A stretch of DNA of 64,000 bases. It comes from Magnetaquicoccus sp039908525 (GTDB taxonomy: Bacteria; Pseudomonadota; Magnetococcia; Magnetococcales; Magnetaquicoccaceae). The notes below the pieces were generated by a model that was not told the DNA's origin, searched no databases, and was given only the letters and a program-made list of their open reading frames with translations. The stretch is from the NCBI GenBank assembly GCA_039908525.1, contig JAMOAY010000016.1, forward strand, positions 16,360 through 80,359, read 5' to 3'. Below, one piece after another: positions 26,418 through 34,634 of the stretch (position 1 is the first letter of the stretch; each line of letters starts with the position of its first letter). The translations under genes were made by a program, and so were the position numbers.

Positions 26418-26966
26418 TCAATGGCCGCCCGGCAACACGCGCACCAGGGTCATGAGAATACCCGCCATCATGGCCAGCTGCGCCAGGGCAAGGCCGACCA
26501 TCCACCGGATCGTCTCATTCTTGGCGGCCTCGATCTCTTTGCGCAACGTCTCCTTGGTAGTTTCAACCTTGCCGTCCAGGGTGGCGATATCCAACTTCAG
26601 ATTCGCTTCCACGGCGGCGATGCGGGCGTTCGTATCCGCAATGTCCTGTTTGAGTTCGGCTCTGACGGTTTCAATATCCCGTTTGAGTTCGGCTCTGACG
26701 GTTTCAATATCCCGTTTGAGTTCGGCTCTGACGGTTTCAATATCCCGTTTGAGTTCGGCTTTAACGGCTTCAATATCCCGTTTGAGTTCCAGAACGTTGT
26801 GGTCCACCTGTGCCACATCCGCCTTGGTGGAAAGCTGGGTGTGCAAAATCTCCGAGAGCAGGCGCACCTGCGCTTCCGCCTGCTCCTCCGTAAACCCCGT
26901 GGCAACCATCTGTTTGACAAATTTGTGTGTGTCAAAGGCAAACGCAACATCGACGGTCGTGCTCAT
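26418..26966 (-). CDS. CCDC90/DUF1640-like coiled-coil membrane-anchored protein
   Basis: A 182-residue protein. The N-terminal head is FDTHKFVKQMVATGFTEEQAEAQVRLL, typical of the CCDC90/DUF1640 family, which includes the mitochondrial MCU regulator. A long coiled coil spans residues 60-150 and ends in one C-terminal transmembrane helix (WMVGLALAQLAMMAGILMTLV). The central part is an almost exact tandem repeat of 11 residues (ELKRDIETVRA) encoded by 33-bp units, a hendecad coiled coil. Bacterial members are common near mobile or defence regions, but no function is established. It is transcribed alone. Confidence 0.8.
   Translation of the reverse strand: MSTTVDVAFAFDTHKFVKQMVATGFTEEQAEAQVRLLSEILHTQLSTKADVAQVDHNVLELKRDIEAVKAELKRDIETVRAELKRDIETVRAELKRDIETVRAELKQDIADTNARIAAVEANLKLDIATLDGKVETTKETLRKEIEAAKNETIRWMVGLALAQLAMMAGILMTLVRVLPGGH
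26648..26790. repeat. Tandem 33-bp coding repeat (about 4.3 copies)
   Basis: Units start at 26648, 26681, 26714 and 26747, followed by a partial copy. The first three are identical and the fourth differs at two positions. They encode the hendecad repeats of the coiled-coil protein. Identical DNA indicates recent expansion and probable length variation between strains. Confidence 0.9.
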
Positions 26967-27047
26967 GGTGCTCCCTCCTCTCGGTTGAACTCTACCCGTA
27001 CCCTGTCGAACCTCTCTCTTCCGGTGGGAACCGAATGGTCAGGGAGA

Positions 27048-27098
27048 TCCAGGAGGGGATGATATCCCCTCCTGGCAGGGCGAGGGCAGAGCCCCGCC
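27048..27098. repeat. GC-rich palindromic repeat (family copy 3)
   Basis: ccaggagggga-tgata-tcccctcctgg followed by a gggcgagggc-aga-gccccgccc unit, lying directly after the chemoreceptor stop codon on the minus strand; likely also its terminator. Confidence 0.6.
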
Positions 27099-28877
27099 CT
27101 AGAAACTCTCGAACTCCTCATCCGAATGTTTCGGAGTGGTGGCGCCCACCGTCCTTTTTGCGGGCGCTGCCAAGGCCTTGCTCCCGGAGCGCGACTGGCT
27201 GACAGCCGGCGCCTTGGCCGCCTTCGGCCGGCGTTGTGTCGCCCTCTGGACCGCAGGTGCATCATGACCCAGATTGAAAAAGGCGATGGCATCACCCATC
27301 TGGGCAGATTGCGAGCTCAGCTCATCCGCCGTGGCCGCCATCTCCTCGGAAGAGCCCGCATTCTGCTGAATCACCCGATCCAACTGCTGGATCGCCTGGT
27401 TGATCTGCATGGCCCCCTGGCTCTGCTCCTGACTGGAGGCGTTGATCTCCAGAATAAGCTCCGCCGTTTTCTGAATATCCGGCACCAGCTTGTTGATGAT
27501 CCCGCCCGCCCGCTCTGCCACATCCACACTGGAGGCCGAAAGCTGGCTGATCTCTCCCGCCGCGACCTGACTGCGCTCGGCCAGTTTTCTGACCTCCGCC
27601 GCCACCACGGCAAACCCCTTGCCATGCTCGCCCGCCCGGGCCGCCTCAATGGCCGCATTCAGGGCCAGCAGATTGGTCTGCCGGGCAATCTCCTCGATGA
27701 TGCCGATCTTCGAGGCAATCTCCTTCATGGCTTGTACCGCCTTGCCGACCGCCACACCCCCCTCTTCGGCATCCGCAGCCGCTTTCTGCGCGATATTCTG
27801 GGTGGTATTGGCGTTGTCCGTGTTCTGCTGAATGCTGGAGGTCATCTGCTCCATGGCCGACGAGGTCTCCTCAATGGAGGCCGCCTGCTCCACGGCACCC
27901 TGGGAGAGCGTCTGGGCCGCATCGGCAATCTCACGGCTGCCAATGGCCACCTGGGAGGAGGCCGTCGAGACATCCCCGATCACCTCACGCAACCGGGCCG
28001 CCATGCTGTTCAACGCGCTGCCCATCTGCCCGACTTCGTCCGTGGAACGGACATCCACCGCCACATCCAGATTGCCCCCCGCCATCATCCCCAGTTTTTC
28101 CGCCATCTGCCGGACCGGATGCACCACAAAGCGACGCACCGTGCCGACAAACAATCCCAACCCGACCAGGAACACAGTACCGGCAATCAGCCCCATCTTC
28201 AGCAGGATCTGCCGCTCGACACTCTCCAGTTCGGAAAGGGGAGAAGAGAGAATGATGGCGCCAACCTGTTGGCCCACCTGCCAGTCCTCCTGGTCAAAAC
28301 CGAACCAGTCGACCTTCTGCTTGTTGCCGTGACACTCCAGGCAGCCATCGTCCGACTTGATCTCACGCACAAAGAGAAACTGACCGCTGGCCGCATCCGC
28401 ACGGGCAATCTCCGATTTGCCACTCCGCTTGATCTCATCCATCAGGGCGATTTCCGTGCTGTTGCCCTGGGCCTTGGGATCCCGGGGCCGCTCCCGTTTG
28501 GCCACCCGCACGTTCATCCCGAGGGGCTCCGTGGCCGCCCGGATGGAATCCAGCATCAGAATGACCGGAATCGTACCATGCAGCTTGGTCTGCCGGGCAC
28601 ACTGCAGCCGGGACTCCACCGTCGTCGCCTTGCGGCACTCCTTGGCCTGGGTGAAAGATTCCGAAGCGATCAGCTCGTCATGCCACACCTTGCCCATTTT
28701 TATCCGCGCTGTCTGTCCCGCTTCCAGTGCAGCCTTGGCTGCCATCGACTTGCGCTGCTCAAACTCGCTGATCGCATCCGCAATGTGGATGTAACCAAGA
28801 GAGAAAATGGCCAACAAAAACAATACTGTGAACAAAATAATCAATTTCTTTTCGATGCTCAGACTGGAAAGGCTCAT
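27099..28877 (-). CDS. Methyl-accepting chemotaxis protein with a haem-c-type (DUF3365/Tll0287-like) sensor domain
   Basis: A 592-residue chemoreceptor. Membrane helix 1 is at about residues 12-33. The periplasmic sensor of about 190 residues contains a covalent haem-binding CLECH motif (Cys179, Cys182, His183) and resembles Tll0287/DUF3365 sensors. Membrane helix 2 (about 223-245) is followed by HAMP and a full MA signalling domain with the tip EIARQTNLLALNAAIEAARAGEHGKGFAVVA. The C-terminal tail ends EEFESF, an aromatic-x-x-aromatic end like CheR/CheB tethers. It probably steers the cell by redox state or a gas bound at the haem. It starts 15 bp after a small gene coupled to a DegT aminotransferase. 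Confidence 0.88.
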   Translation of the reverse strand: MSLSSLSIEKKLIILFTVLFLLAIFSLGYIHIADAISEFEQRKSMAAKAALEAGQTARIKMGKVWHDELIASESFTQAKECRKATTVESRLQCARQTKLHGTIPVILMLDSIRAATEPLGMNVRVAKRERPRDPKAQGNSTEIALMDEIKRSGKSEIARADAASGQFLFVREIKSDDGCLECHGNKQKVDWFGFDQEDWQVGQQVGAIILSSPLSELESVERQILLKMGLIAGTVFLVGLGLFVGTVRRFVVHPVRQMAEKLGMMAGGNLDVAVDVRSTDEVGQMGSALNSMAARLREVIGDVSTASSQVAIGSREIADAAQTLSQGAVEQAASIEETSSAMEQMTSSIQQNTDNANTTQNIAQKAAADAEEGGVAVGKAVQAMKEIASKIGIIEEIARQTNLLALNAAIEAARAGEHGKGFAVVAAEVRKLAERSQVAAGEISQLSASSVDVAERAGGIINKLVPDIQKTAELILEINASSQEQSQGAMQINQAIQQLDRVIQQNAGSSEEMAATADELSSQSAQMGDAIAFFNLGHDAPAVQRATQRRPKAAKAPAVSQSRSGSKALAAPAKRTVGATTPKHSDEEFESF

Positions 28878-28892
28878 CTTCTTTCTCCTGCT

Positions 28893-29147
28893 CTACGCCT
28901 GGTTGATATCTTTTTCATACATCCGCCACTGCCGCAAAGCGGCACGGACCCGTCCGACGTGGCAACGGCATTTTTGTTCATCATCCGGGGCGATGCCTTC
29001 GTTGTGCAGGCGGCACAGATCGGTATGATCTCCGGTCCCGTGGGGCACCGACTGCAACACCCGGCGCAGTGCCTGAGCCATCCCCCGGGCGGCCTCCAGT
29101 GGGTCCGGCATCCCCCGCAGAGAGCCCCCCTCCACATCGTCGATCAT
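28893..29147 (-). CDS. Small protein of unknown function, coupled to DegT aminotransferase and chemoreceptor
   Basis: An 84-residue cytoplasmic-looking protein rich in Arg and His with a Cys/His cluster (DLCRLH near residue 44 and KCRCH near residue 60) that could bind a metal. I recognise no family. Its ATG overlaps the stop of the DegT gene (ATGA arrangement), and its stop lies 15 bp before the chemoreceptor start. It therefore fits an operon position better than a chance frame. A competing frame at 28874-29137 is Cys/Trp-rich and has no operon logic. Confidence 0.55.
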   Translation of the reverse strand: MIDDVEGGSLRGMPDPLEAARGMAQALRRVLQSVPHGTGDHTDLCRLHNEGIAPDDEQKCRCHVGRVRAALRQWRMYEKDINQA

Positions 29148-30235
29148 TTCAACGCCTGAAGCAAGGCCTCAATCACCCGATCCTGCTCCTCGGTGGCAAG
29201 AAAAGGGTGCATGGGCAGTGAGAGCACCTCCCGGGCGGCCTGGCTGGCCACCGGCAATGCCTCTTCCCGATAGCCCAACCCTGCAAAAACCGGCTGCCGA
29301 TGCAGAGGCGCCGGATAGTGCACGGCCGTCGGAATGCCCGCCGCCGTCAAATGGCGCTGCACGGTCTCCCGCTGCGGGGTCCGGATGGTAAACTGGGCAT
29401 GGACGCTCAGATTGCCTGGTCGGATCACCGGCAACTGCACGTGGCCCTGCAGATGGGTGCGATAATGGTCCGCCACCCGCTGGCGGGCGGCGATCTCTGC
29501 CTCAAAATGGGGCAACTTGGCCAACAAAATGGCCGCCTGCAGGGTGTCCAGGCGGCCGTTGATGCCCAGCATGGCATGTTGATAGCGGGCCACCTGGCCA
29601 TGTTCGCGGATGATGCGCAGACGTTCGGCCAACGGGCCGTCGTTGGTAAAGGCCATGCCACCATCCCCGAAACAGCCCAACGGTTTGGCGGGAAAGAACG
29701 AGGTGGCCCCGGCGGCGCTCAGGGCACACGAACGGCGTCCCCGGTAGAGGGCCCCGAACGACTGACAGCCATCCTCCAGGCACAGCAGGCCATGCCGTTC
29801 GGCCAGGGCATTGAGGGCGTCGAAATCCGCACATTGGCCATACAGGCTGACCGGCAGAATGACACGGCTCTGCGGGGTGATGGCCGCAGCCACCCCCGCC
29901 GGGTCCATGTTCAGGGTGTCGGGCTCCACATCGACAAAGACCGGTTTGGCCCCCAGCAGGGCGATCACCTCCGCCGTGGCGATAAAGGTGAACGGGGTGG
30001 TGATCACCTCATCGCCGGCGCCAACCCCCCAGGCCATCAACACGGCCAGCAGACTGTCGGTTCCCGAGGAAAACCCCACCGCGTGCTCCACCCCGACAAA
30101 GCGGGCCAGGGCCTCCTCCAGAAGGGCCACCTGCGGTCCGTTGATGAAGGCCGCCGACTGCAACACCTCCTGCATGGCGGCATCGATGGCAGGCTGGTAG
30201 GCCCGGTATTGGGCCTGCAGATCAATAAAACGCAT
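29144..30235 (-). CDS. DegT/DnrJ/EryC1/StrS-type PLP sugar aminotransferase
   Basis: A 363-residue aminotransferase of the family that puts amino groups on nucleotide-linked keto-sugars for O-antigen, capsule or glycoprotein sugars. Seen are MRFIDLQAQYRAYQPAID at the start, FSSGTDSLLAVLMAWGVGAGDEVITTPFTFIATAEVI, and the PLP lysine in SFFPAKPLGCFGDGG. GHDDC-type ends are absent, as usual. Length is standard. A partner dehydratase is not nearby, so the sugar is unknown. It heads the operon with the 84-residue protein and the chemoreceptor, an odd combination. Confidence 0.9.
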   Translation of the reverse strand: MRFIDLQAQYRAYQPAIDAAMQEVLQSAAFINGPQVALLEEALARFVGVEHAVGFSSGTDSLLAVLMAWGVGAGDEVITTPFTFIATAEVIALLGAKPVFVDVEPDTLNMDPAGVAAAITPQSRVILPVSLYGQCADFDALNALAERHGLLCLEDGCQSFGALYRGRRSCALSAAGATSFFPAKPLGCFGDGGMAFTNDGPLAERLRIIREHGQVARYQHAMLGINGRLDTLQAAILLAKLPHFEAEIAARQRVADHYRTHLQGHVQLPVIRPGNLSVHAQFTIRTPQRETVQRHLTAAGIPTAVHYPAPLHRQPVFAGLGYREEALPVASQAAREVLSLPMHPFLATEEQDRVIEALLQALK

Positions 30236-30324
30236 CGGTTGTCATCCTTATCAAGGCTTGAACGGCGGTCACTGTTCAGGACCCCCTGCTTGTCTGGCAT
30301 CCTGTTGATGTTGGAACGATTGCA

Positions 30325-30404
30325 GGGGTCCGGGGAGCGTCACGATCCCCGGCGGGCGTCCAGAGGGCAGCGCCCTCTGGTGGGGTCCGGGGCGAAGCCC
30401 CGTC
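30325..30404. repeat. GC-rich palindromic repeat cluster (family copy 4)
   Basis: Three units in tandem: ggtccgggga-...-tccccgg, gtccagagggc-agc-gccctctgg and ggtccggggc-gaa-gccccg. They fill the 176-bp gap between lysA and the aminotransferase gene. Confidence 0.65.
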
Positions 30405-30411
30405 CAACCGG

Positions 30412-31701
30412 TCACGGTGACGGGGGCAACGCCGCCGCGAACAGACTCTCATTGTCCATCAACTGATCCAGGGTCTCCCGGCGGCGCACCACGGCGAACC
30501 GGTCGCCCCGCACCATGACCTCCGCCGCCCTGGGCCGGGTGTTGTAGTTGCTGCTCATGACAAAGCCGTAGGCCCCGGCGGAGCGCACCGCCAACAGATC
30601 CCCCTCCTGAAAAGCGGGCAACAGCCGGTCATGGGCAAAGAAATCCCCCGACTCGCAAATCGGCCCGACCACGTCGGTCATCTGCTCCTCCTGGGCAAAG
30701 CGTCGCGCCACCGGCAGGATGGCGTGATGGGCGTTGTAAAGGGCCGGTCGGAGCAGATCGTTCATGCCCGCATCAAGGATCAGAAAACGCTTCTCTTCCC
30801 CCTCCTTGACATACTCCACCCGGGCCACCAACACCCCGGCGTTGCCGGCGATCACCCGTCCCGGTTCCAGGATCAGGGTCCCCTGCCGCCGGGCAAAAGG
30901 GCTGTCGGCCAACTCGGCCAGCAGGGCGCCGGCATACAGCTCGGGATGGGGCGGCGGTCGCCCATCGTCGTAGGGAATGCCCAACCCACCGCCCAGGTCC
31001 AGATAGCGCAGGGCGATCCCCTCCCTTTCCAGACTCTGCAACAGCGCCAGAACCCGGCGCAGGGCATCCACGAAGGGTTCCAGCGCCGTCAGCTGGGAAC
31101 CGATGTGGCAATCCAACCCCAACAGCTCCAGGTGCGGCAGGCGGGCCGCCTCCCGGTAGAGCGCCAACGCCTGCTTGTAAGGGATACCGAATTTATTGCG
31201 GCGCAAACCGGTCGAGATGTGGGGATGGGTCTTGGCATCCACATCGGGATTGATGCGCAGTGCCACCGGCGCCCGCCGTCCCATGGCGCCCGCCAGCGCA
31301 TTGATGCGGCGCAGCTCCCCCGCCGATTCCACATTGAACAGCAGGATGCCATACGCCAGGGCCGCCTGAATCTCGGCAGCGCTCTTGCCGACCCCGGAAA
31401 AGACGATCCGTTCCGCCGGACAGCCGATGCGCTGCACACGGGCCAACTCCCCGGCGGAGACGATGTCGAAACCCGCACCTTGCCGCAGCAGGAGATCCAA
31501 CACCGCCAGATTGCTGTTGGCCTTGACCGAGTAGCAGATCAGGTGGGGTACGGGGGCAAAGGCCTTCTGAAAGACCTGAAAATGGTGCCGCAGGGTCTGT
31601 TCGGAGTAGCAGTAGAACGGCGTGCCCACGGCCTGTGCGATCTGTTCCAGGGGAACCTGCTCGCAAAACAGCCGATTGTCTCGATAAAAAAAATGATCCA
31701 T
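30412..31701 (-). CDS. lysA: Diaminopimelate decarboxylase
   Basis: A 429-residue PLP enzyme converting meso-diaminopimelate to lysine. The PLP lysine is Lys60 in YSVKANSN. The phosphate-binding GGGLGIPY and substrate-binding CESGDFFAHDR motifs are present; length is standard. The start at 31701 (MDHFFYRDN) matches the usual LysA N terminus; another in-frame context is available 10 bases upstream in a different frame only. It is preceded by lptM, the common lptM-lysA order of Gram-negative bacteria. Confidence 0.96.
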   Translation of the reverse strand: MDHFFYRDNRLFCEQVPLEQIAQAVGTPFYCYSEQTLRHHFQVFQKAFAPVPHLICYSVKANSNLAVLDLLLRQGAGFDIVSAGELARVQRIGCPAERIVFSGVGKSAAEIQAALAYGILLFNVESAGELRRINALAGAMGRRAPVALRINPDVDAKTHPHISTGLRRNKFGIPYKQALALYREAARLPHLELLGLDCHIGSQLTALEPFVDALRRVLALLQSLEREGIALRYLDLGGGLGIPYDDGRPPPHPELYAGALLAELADSPFARRQGTLILEPGRVIAGNAGVLVARVEYVKEGEEKRFLILDAGMNDLLRPALYNAHHAILPVARRFAQEEQMTDVVGPICESGDFFAHDRLLPAFQEGDLLAVRSAGAYGFVMSSNYNTRPRAAEVMVRGDRFAVVRRRETLDQLMDNESLFAAALPPSP

Positions 31702-31738
31702 GCCCGTCCATGCCTGTCAGGGGAGTCTTGTGGAACCG

Positions 31739-31876
31739 TTATCGAGCGTCCGATGGGCCAGGAGCGCTCCGTTCTGCCTGGGCGGGGGGCCGATCCGGCA
31801 ACTGGAGGGCTCCCTTGTAGCCACAACCGGTCAATACCCAGGCCAACAGCAACGGCAGCAAACAACGCAATCGCAT
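31739..31876 (-). CDS. lptM: LPS-assembly lipoprotein LptM (small outer-membrane lipoprotein)
   Basis: A 45-residue lipoprotein precursor, too short for most gene callers. The signal peptide ends in the lipobox LTGC (Cys18), directly followed by GYKGALQLPD, the conserved CG-KGPLYLP-like motif of LptM (formerly YifL). In E. coli LptM helps LptD fold and form disulfides in the LPS exporter. A GGAGG ribosome-binding sequence lies just upstream of the ATG, and the gene precedes lysA by 37 bp, its conserved position in proteobacteria. The tail is shorter than in some relatives. Confidence 0.88.
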   Translation of the reverse strand: MRLRCLLPLLLAWVLTGCGYKGALQLPDRPPAQAERSAPGPSDAR

Positions 31877-31914
31877 CTTTCCGCTCCTCCCGACAGGCGT
31901 TTGGACAACAGGCG

Positions 31915-32601
31915 CTACAGCCGTTGCACCTCTTTCAGCAACAGGTCGGCAGGGCGCAGGTGGTTTTCGGACATGGGGTAGAGCATCTGCTCCTCCTTGA
32001 CGTTGTGTTGCTGCATGACAAACAGCAGGGTGCCCCCTGCCTTCAGCAGCAGCTCGTCATCCCCCGTTTCTGCCGCCTGATGCATCTGTTGCATCAAGCC
32101 GCGCATCTGTTCATGTTCGGAGCGCATCACCATGGTGGGGCCCTGGCGCATGCCGGTCCTGTTTTCGAAAGCGGGAAACAGGCCGGTCTCTTCCATGTTG
32201 AAATGGTGGGCCATGGCGACCAGAAAGCGGTGGCACAGACGGCTCATGCGGGCGATATCCCCCTCCTGGGCCGCACCCTCCGTTTCGGCGTACAGGGCAT
32301 CGCAGCGGTGGTGGTCACGGGTGAAAAAATGGTGAATGGTACTGTGCTGGTCACCCGGCCCCAGGTGAACCAGCTCTGCCAGCCAGCTGTCTCCCCCCTT
32401 TGTCAGGGGGCGCCAGTCAAAGCGACCCCAACGCTGCTCCTGAAGGGCGGTCAGCACGTGACGGGAGCCGGCCTCCCACATCGGTCCGGTCTGCACCTCC
32501 AGGAGATTCCCGATCGGCAGGGCGTCCAACGCGCCGACCAACCGTTCCGGTTGCTGTTCGGCGGGCAGACAGGTCAAGTCCAGCATATCGACTGTGGCCA
32601 T
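31915..32601 (-). CDS. DUF2249-hemerythrin fusion protein
   Basis: A 228-residue cytoplasmic protein. Residues 1-75 resemble the DUF2249 domain. The rest is a hemerythrin-like four-helix bundle that binds a di-iron centre: HHFFTRDHHRCD, HRFLVAMAHHFNMEETGLFPAFE, RSEHEQMRGLM and MQQHNVKEEQMLYPM carry the His/Glu ligands. Such proteins sense or store oxygen, NO or iron. The frame is open 43 codons upstream, but that segment is not conserved; ATG 32601 begins the domain. It neighbours an FTR1 iron permease, which supports an iron or oxygen theme. Confidence 0.85.
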   Translation of the reverse strand: MATVDMLDLTCLPAEQQPERLVGALDALPIGNLLEVQTGPMWEAGSRHVLTALQEQRWGRFDWRPLTKGGDSWLAELVHLGPGDQHSTIHHFFTRDHHRCDALYAETEGAAQEGDIARMSRLCHRFLVAMAHHFNMEETGLFPAFENRTGMRQGPTMVMRSEHEQMRGLMQQMHQAAETGDDELLLKAGGTLLFVMQQHNVKEEQMLYPMSENHLRPADLLLKEVQRL

Positions 32602-32764
32602 GCGTTTTTCCCGTGTTGTAGGGTTGGTGGGCTGCCATGACATGCAACCCGAAATCCGGGTTATCGTAACACGGCCTCTCGTGCTGCGCCAGCCATTGCA
32701 AAAGGGCGCGGCCCAACCGGCGCCTGTCAAAAGGCTGGGCAGCCAGGTCGGGTGTGCAGCCCCC

Positions 32765-33958
32765 CTATCGCGTGCGGGCCTGACGGCGTTGGATGCCCAT
32801 CCAGATGAGCGCCCCCAACGCAGGGATCAACAGCAGCAGCTGGGCGCCGACACTCTCCCGGGTCGGAAACAGACCGAGCCAGGTGATGCGGGGGATGTGG
32901 GGGATCGGGGTCGTCGGGATCCAGCCGGCCCCCTGCAGTTCCAACACCCCGTGTCCGGTAAAGCTGAGGGCCAGGTAGTAGAGCAGGGCCGCCGTCACGG
33001 TAAAAAACGGTCCCATGGGCAAACGCATGGCCGCCTGACGCATGACCCACATCAGCCCCAGCAGGACCAGCGTGGCCAGGACGAAGCCCAGCACAATCGC
33101 CTCGTTTTGTCCGCGCGCCTGCCCCATCAGGGCACGGTAAAAAAGGATGGTCTCCGCCCCTTCCCGATAGACCGCCAGAAAGGCGGCCAGGCCCAGGGCG
33201 AACAGTTCGCCGCGACCCACGGCAGCCTGGATTTTGTCGCGGATATACTGTTGCCAGCGGGCGGCCTCCTGTTTGGAGATCAACCAGTAACTGACATAGA
33301 ACAGCACCCCGGCCGCCACCAGCATGGTCAACCCCTCCATGGCCTCCTGGGCCGCACCGGTCAGCTGCAACACCCAACCGAGCAGCCAGGCGGTCAGCAC
33401 GCTGGCCAGCAGGGCAATCCCCACCCCTTGCCAGAGCACCCACACCTTGTCGGCGGCGCCCATTTTGCGCAGATAGGCGGCCAGGGCGGTGACCACCAGC
33501 ATGGCCTCAAAACCCTCCCGCAGCAGGATCAGGAAAGACTGCAGCAGAATGGCAAGGCTCCCTTCGTCCCCGCTCGCGTGCTCCTGGGCGGTCTGTTGCA
33601 ACAGGCTCTTCAACTCGGCCCAGGCGGTCTGCACGACCGGCGCGGGCTGGCTCTGATTGGCCAGACCGATCACCTCGCCAAAGAGGGACTCCAGACGGGC
33701 CTTGCGCGCCATGTCCCGCAGGCCAATGGCGGTTTCCAGTCCGCTTCCCTCAAACAGATCGAAATAGAGGGAGGCAAAGGCGTCGGCCGTCCGGCCGGAC
33801 TCGGTCGCCTGATAGCGGGCCACCACCACATCGCCCTGCCGCAGCAACTCGGCGGTGCTTTGTGCCACGTTGACCTCCGCAGCCAGCCGCCCCGGCAGGG
33901 CGCACAGGGCCATCCACAGGCATATCACCCACACCATTCCTGTCCTGCTTTTCATCAT
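32765..33958 (-). CDS. FTR1-family high-affinity iron permease with periplasmic N-terminal domain
   Basis: A 397-residue membrane protein for ferric/ferrous iron uptake. A signal peptide (about residues 1-27) and a periplasmic helical domain of about 105 residues precede seven membrane helices. Both iron-binding REGxE motifs are intact: REGFE (147-151) and REGAE (265-269). The N-terminal domain has LYFDLFEGSGLETAI, a motif also present in the small protein encoded just upstream (VYFGVFEAEKMEAAM). The two are probably functionally linked. EfeO/EfeB partners are absent. Confidence 0.9.
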   Translation of the reverse strand: MMKSRTGMVWVICLWMALCALPGRLAAEVNVAQSTAELLRQGDVVVARYQATESGRTADAFASLYFDLFEGSGLETAIGLRDMARKARLESLFGEVIGLANQSQPAPVVQTAWAELKSLLQQTAQEHASGDEGSLAILLQSFLILLREGFEAMLVVTALAAYLRKMGAADKVWVLWQGVGIALLASVLTAWLLGWVLQLTGAAQEAMEGLTMLVAAGVLFYVSYWLISKQEAARWQQYIRDKIQAAVGRGELFALGLAAFLAVYREGAETILFYRALMGQARGQNEAIVLGFVLATLVLLGLMWVMRQAAMRLPMGPFFTVTAALLYYLALSFTGHGVLELQGAGWIPTTPIPHIPRITWLGLFPTRESVGAQLLLLIPALGALIWMGIQRRQARTR

Positions 33959-34040
33959 CCACCTTCAACACGCCGGTTGTGTTTCCCAGGGAGAGCCCTC
34001 TGCGGAGCTCTGCGTGCCGTGCAGAAAGGCCTGGGTGTGC

Positions 34041-34460
34041 TCATTTTTTCGGTTTTTCTACCGGCCGGGCCACCCCGTCGGCATCCAACTGCCGGGCATC
34101 CTGGCGCAGCGTGGCGACCAGTTTCTCCACCATCCCTGCCACCGCCTCCGGTTTGGCCTTGTTCTTCATGGCCTTGCGGATGGCAGCGAACTCTTTTTCC
34201 ACCGCATCGGTATGGGCGTTGCCCAGCGCTTGCCGCATGGCCGCCTCCATTTTTTCCGCCTCGAACACCCCGAAGTAGACCCCCTGCACCTTCTTCTGGG
34301 CGGCTTCGGCATCCCCGGCCTGATAGAGTGTTTCGCCGGCGGCCAGTGCCTGGCCGATCTTTTCGGCAATCGGCGCCCAAAGCGGCTCGGCGGCATGCAG
34401 GGGGGCGGCCGCAGAGCCAACCAGCGCCATGGCGCACAAAAACTGAATGAAGCGTTTCAT
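34041..34460 (-). CDS. Periplasmic helical protein, probable FTR1 partner
   Basis: A 139-residue protein with a signal peptide (about residues 1-24, AAPLHAAEP). The mature part is all-helical and contains GVYFGVFEAEKMEAAMRQALGN, which repeats the pattern of the FTR1 N-terminal domain. It then has an acidic/Lys-rich stretch and ends VEKPKK. The gene starts at ATG 34460; a longer frame from 34523 adds 21 residues before a good signal peptide. It lies 82 bp before the FTR1 gene in the same direction. I infer a periplasmic iron chaperone or regulator; the role is unproven. Confidence 0.65.
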   Translation of the reverse strand: MKRFIQFLCAMALVGSAAAPLHAAEPLWAPIAEKIGQALAAGETLYQAGDAEAAQKKVQGVYFGVFEAEKMEAAMRQALGNAHTDAVEKEFAAIRKAMKNKAKPEAVAGMVEKLVATLRQDARQLDADGVARPVEKPKK

Positions 34461-34634
34461 CGGTATCTCCCGACAGGCTGGAGCGAAAAAATGCACAGTA
34501 CAGACTCTGCCCGTTTTTTTCAATGGTCTGTTAACGAATGCGGGCGTCGGTCGCCTTGCGCACTTTGGTTTCTGTTGCTACGCTTGTCACACTCGCGGAT
34601 TGTACCACCAACGCCACCCTCCAGGAGCAGTGCC

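Noticed and set aside
33855..34634. Upstream extension of the SagB-type frame
   Set aside because: It lies antisense to the FTR1 partner gene; a TTG at 34635 with a good ribosome-binding sequence explains the start.
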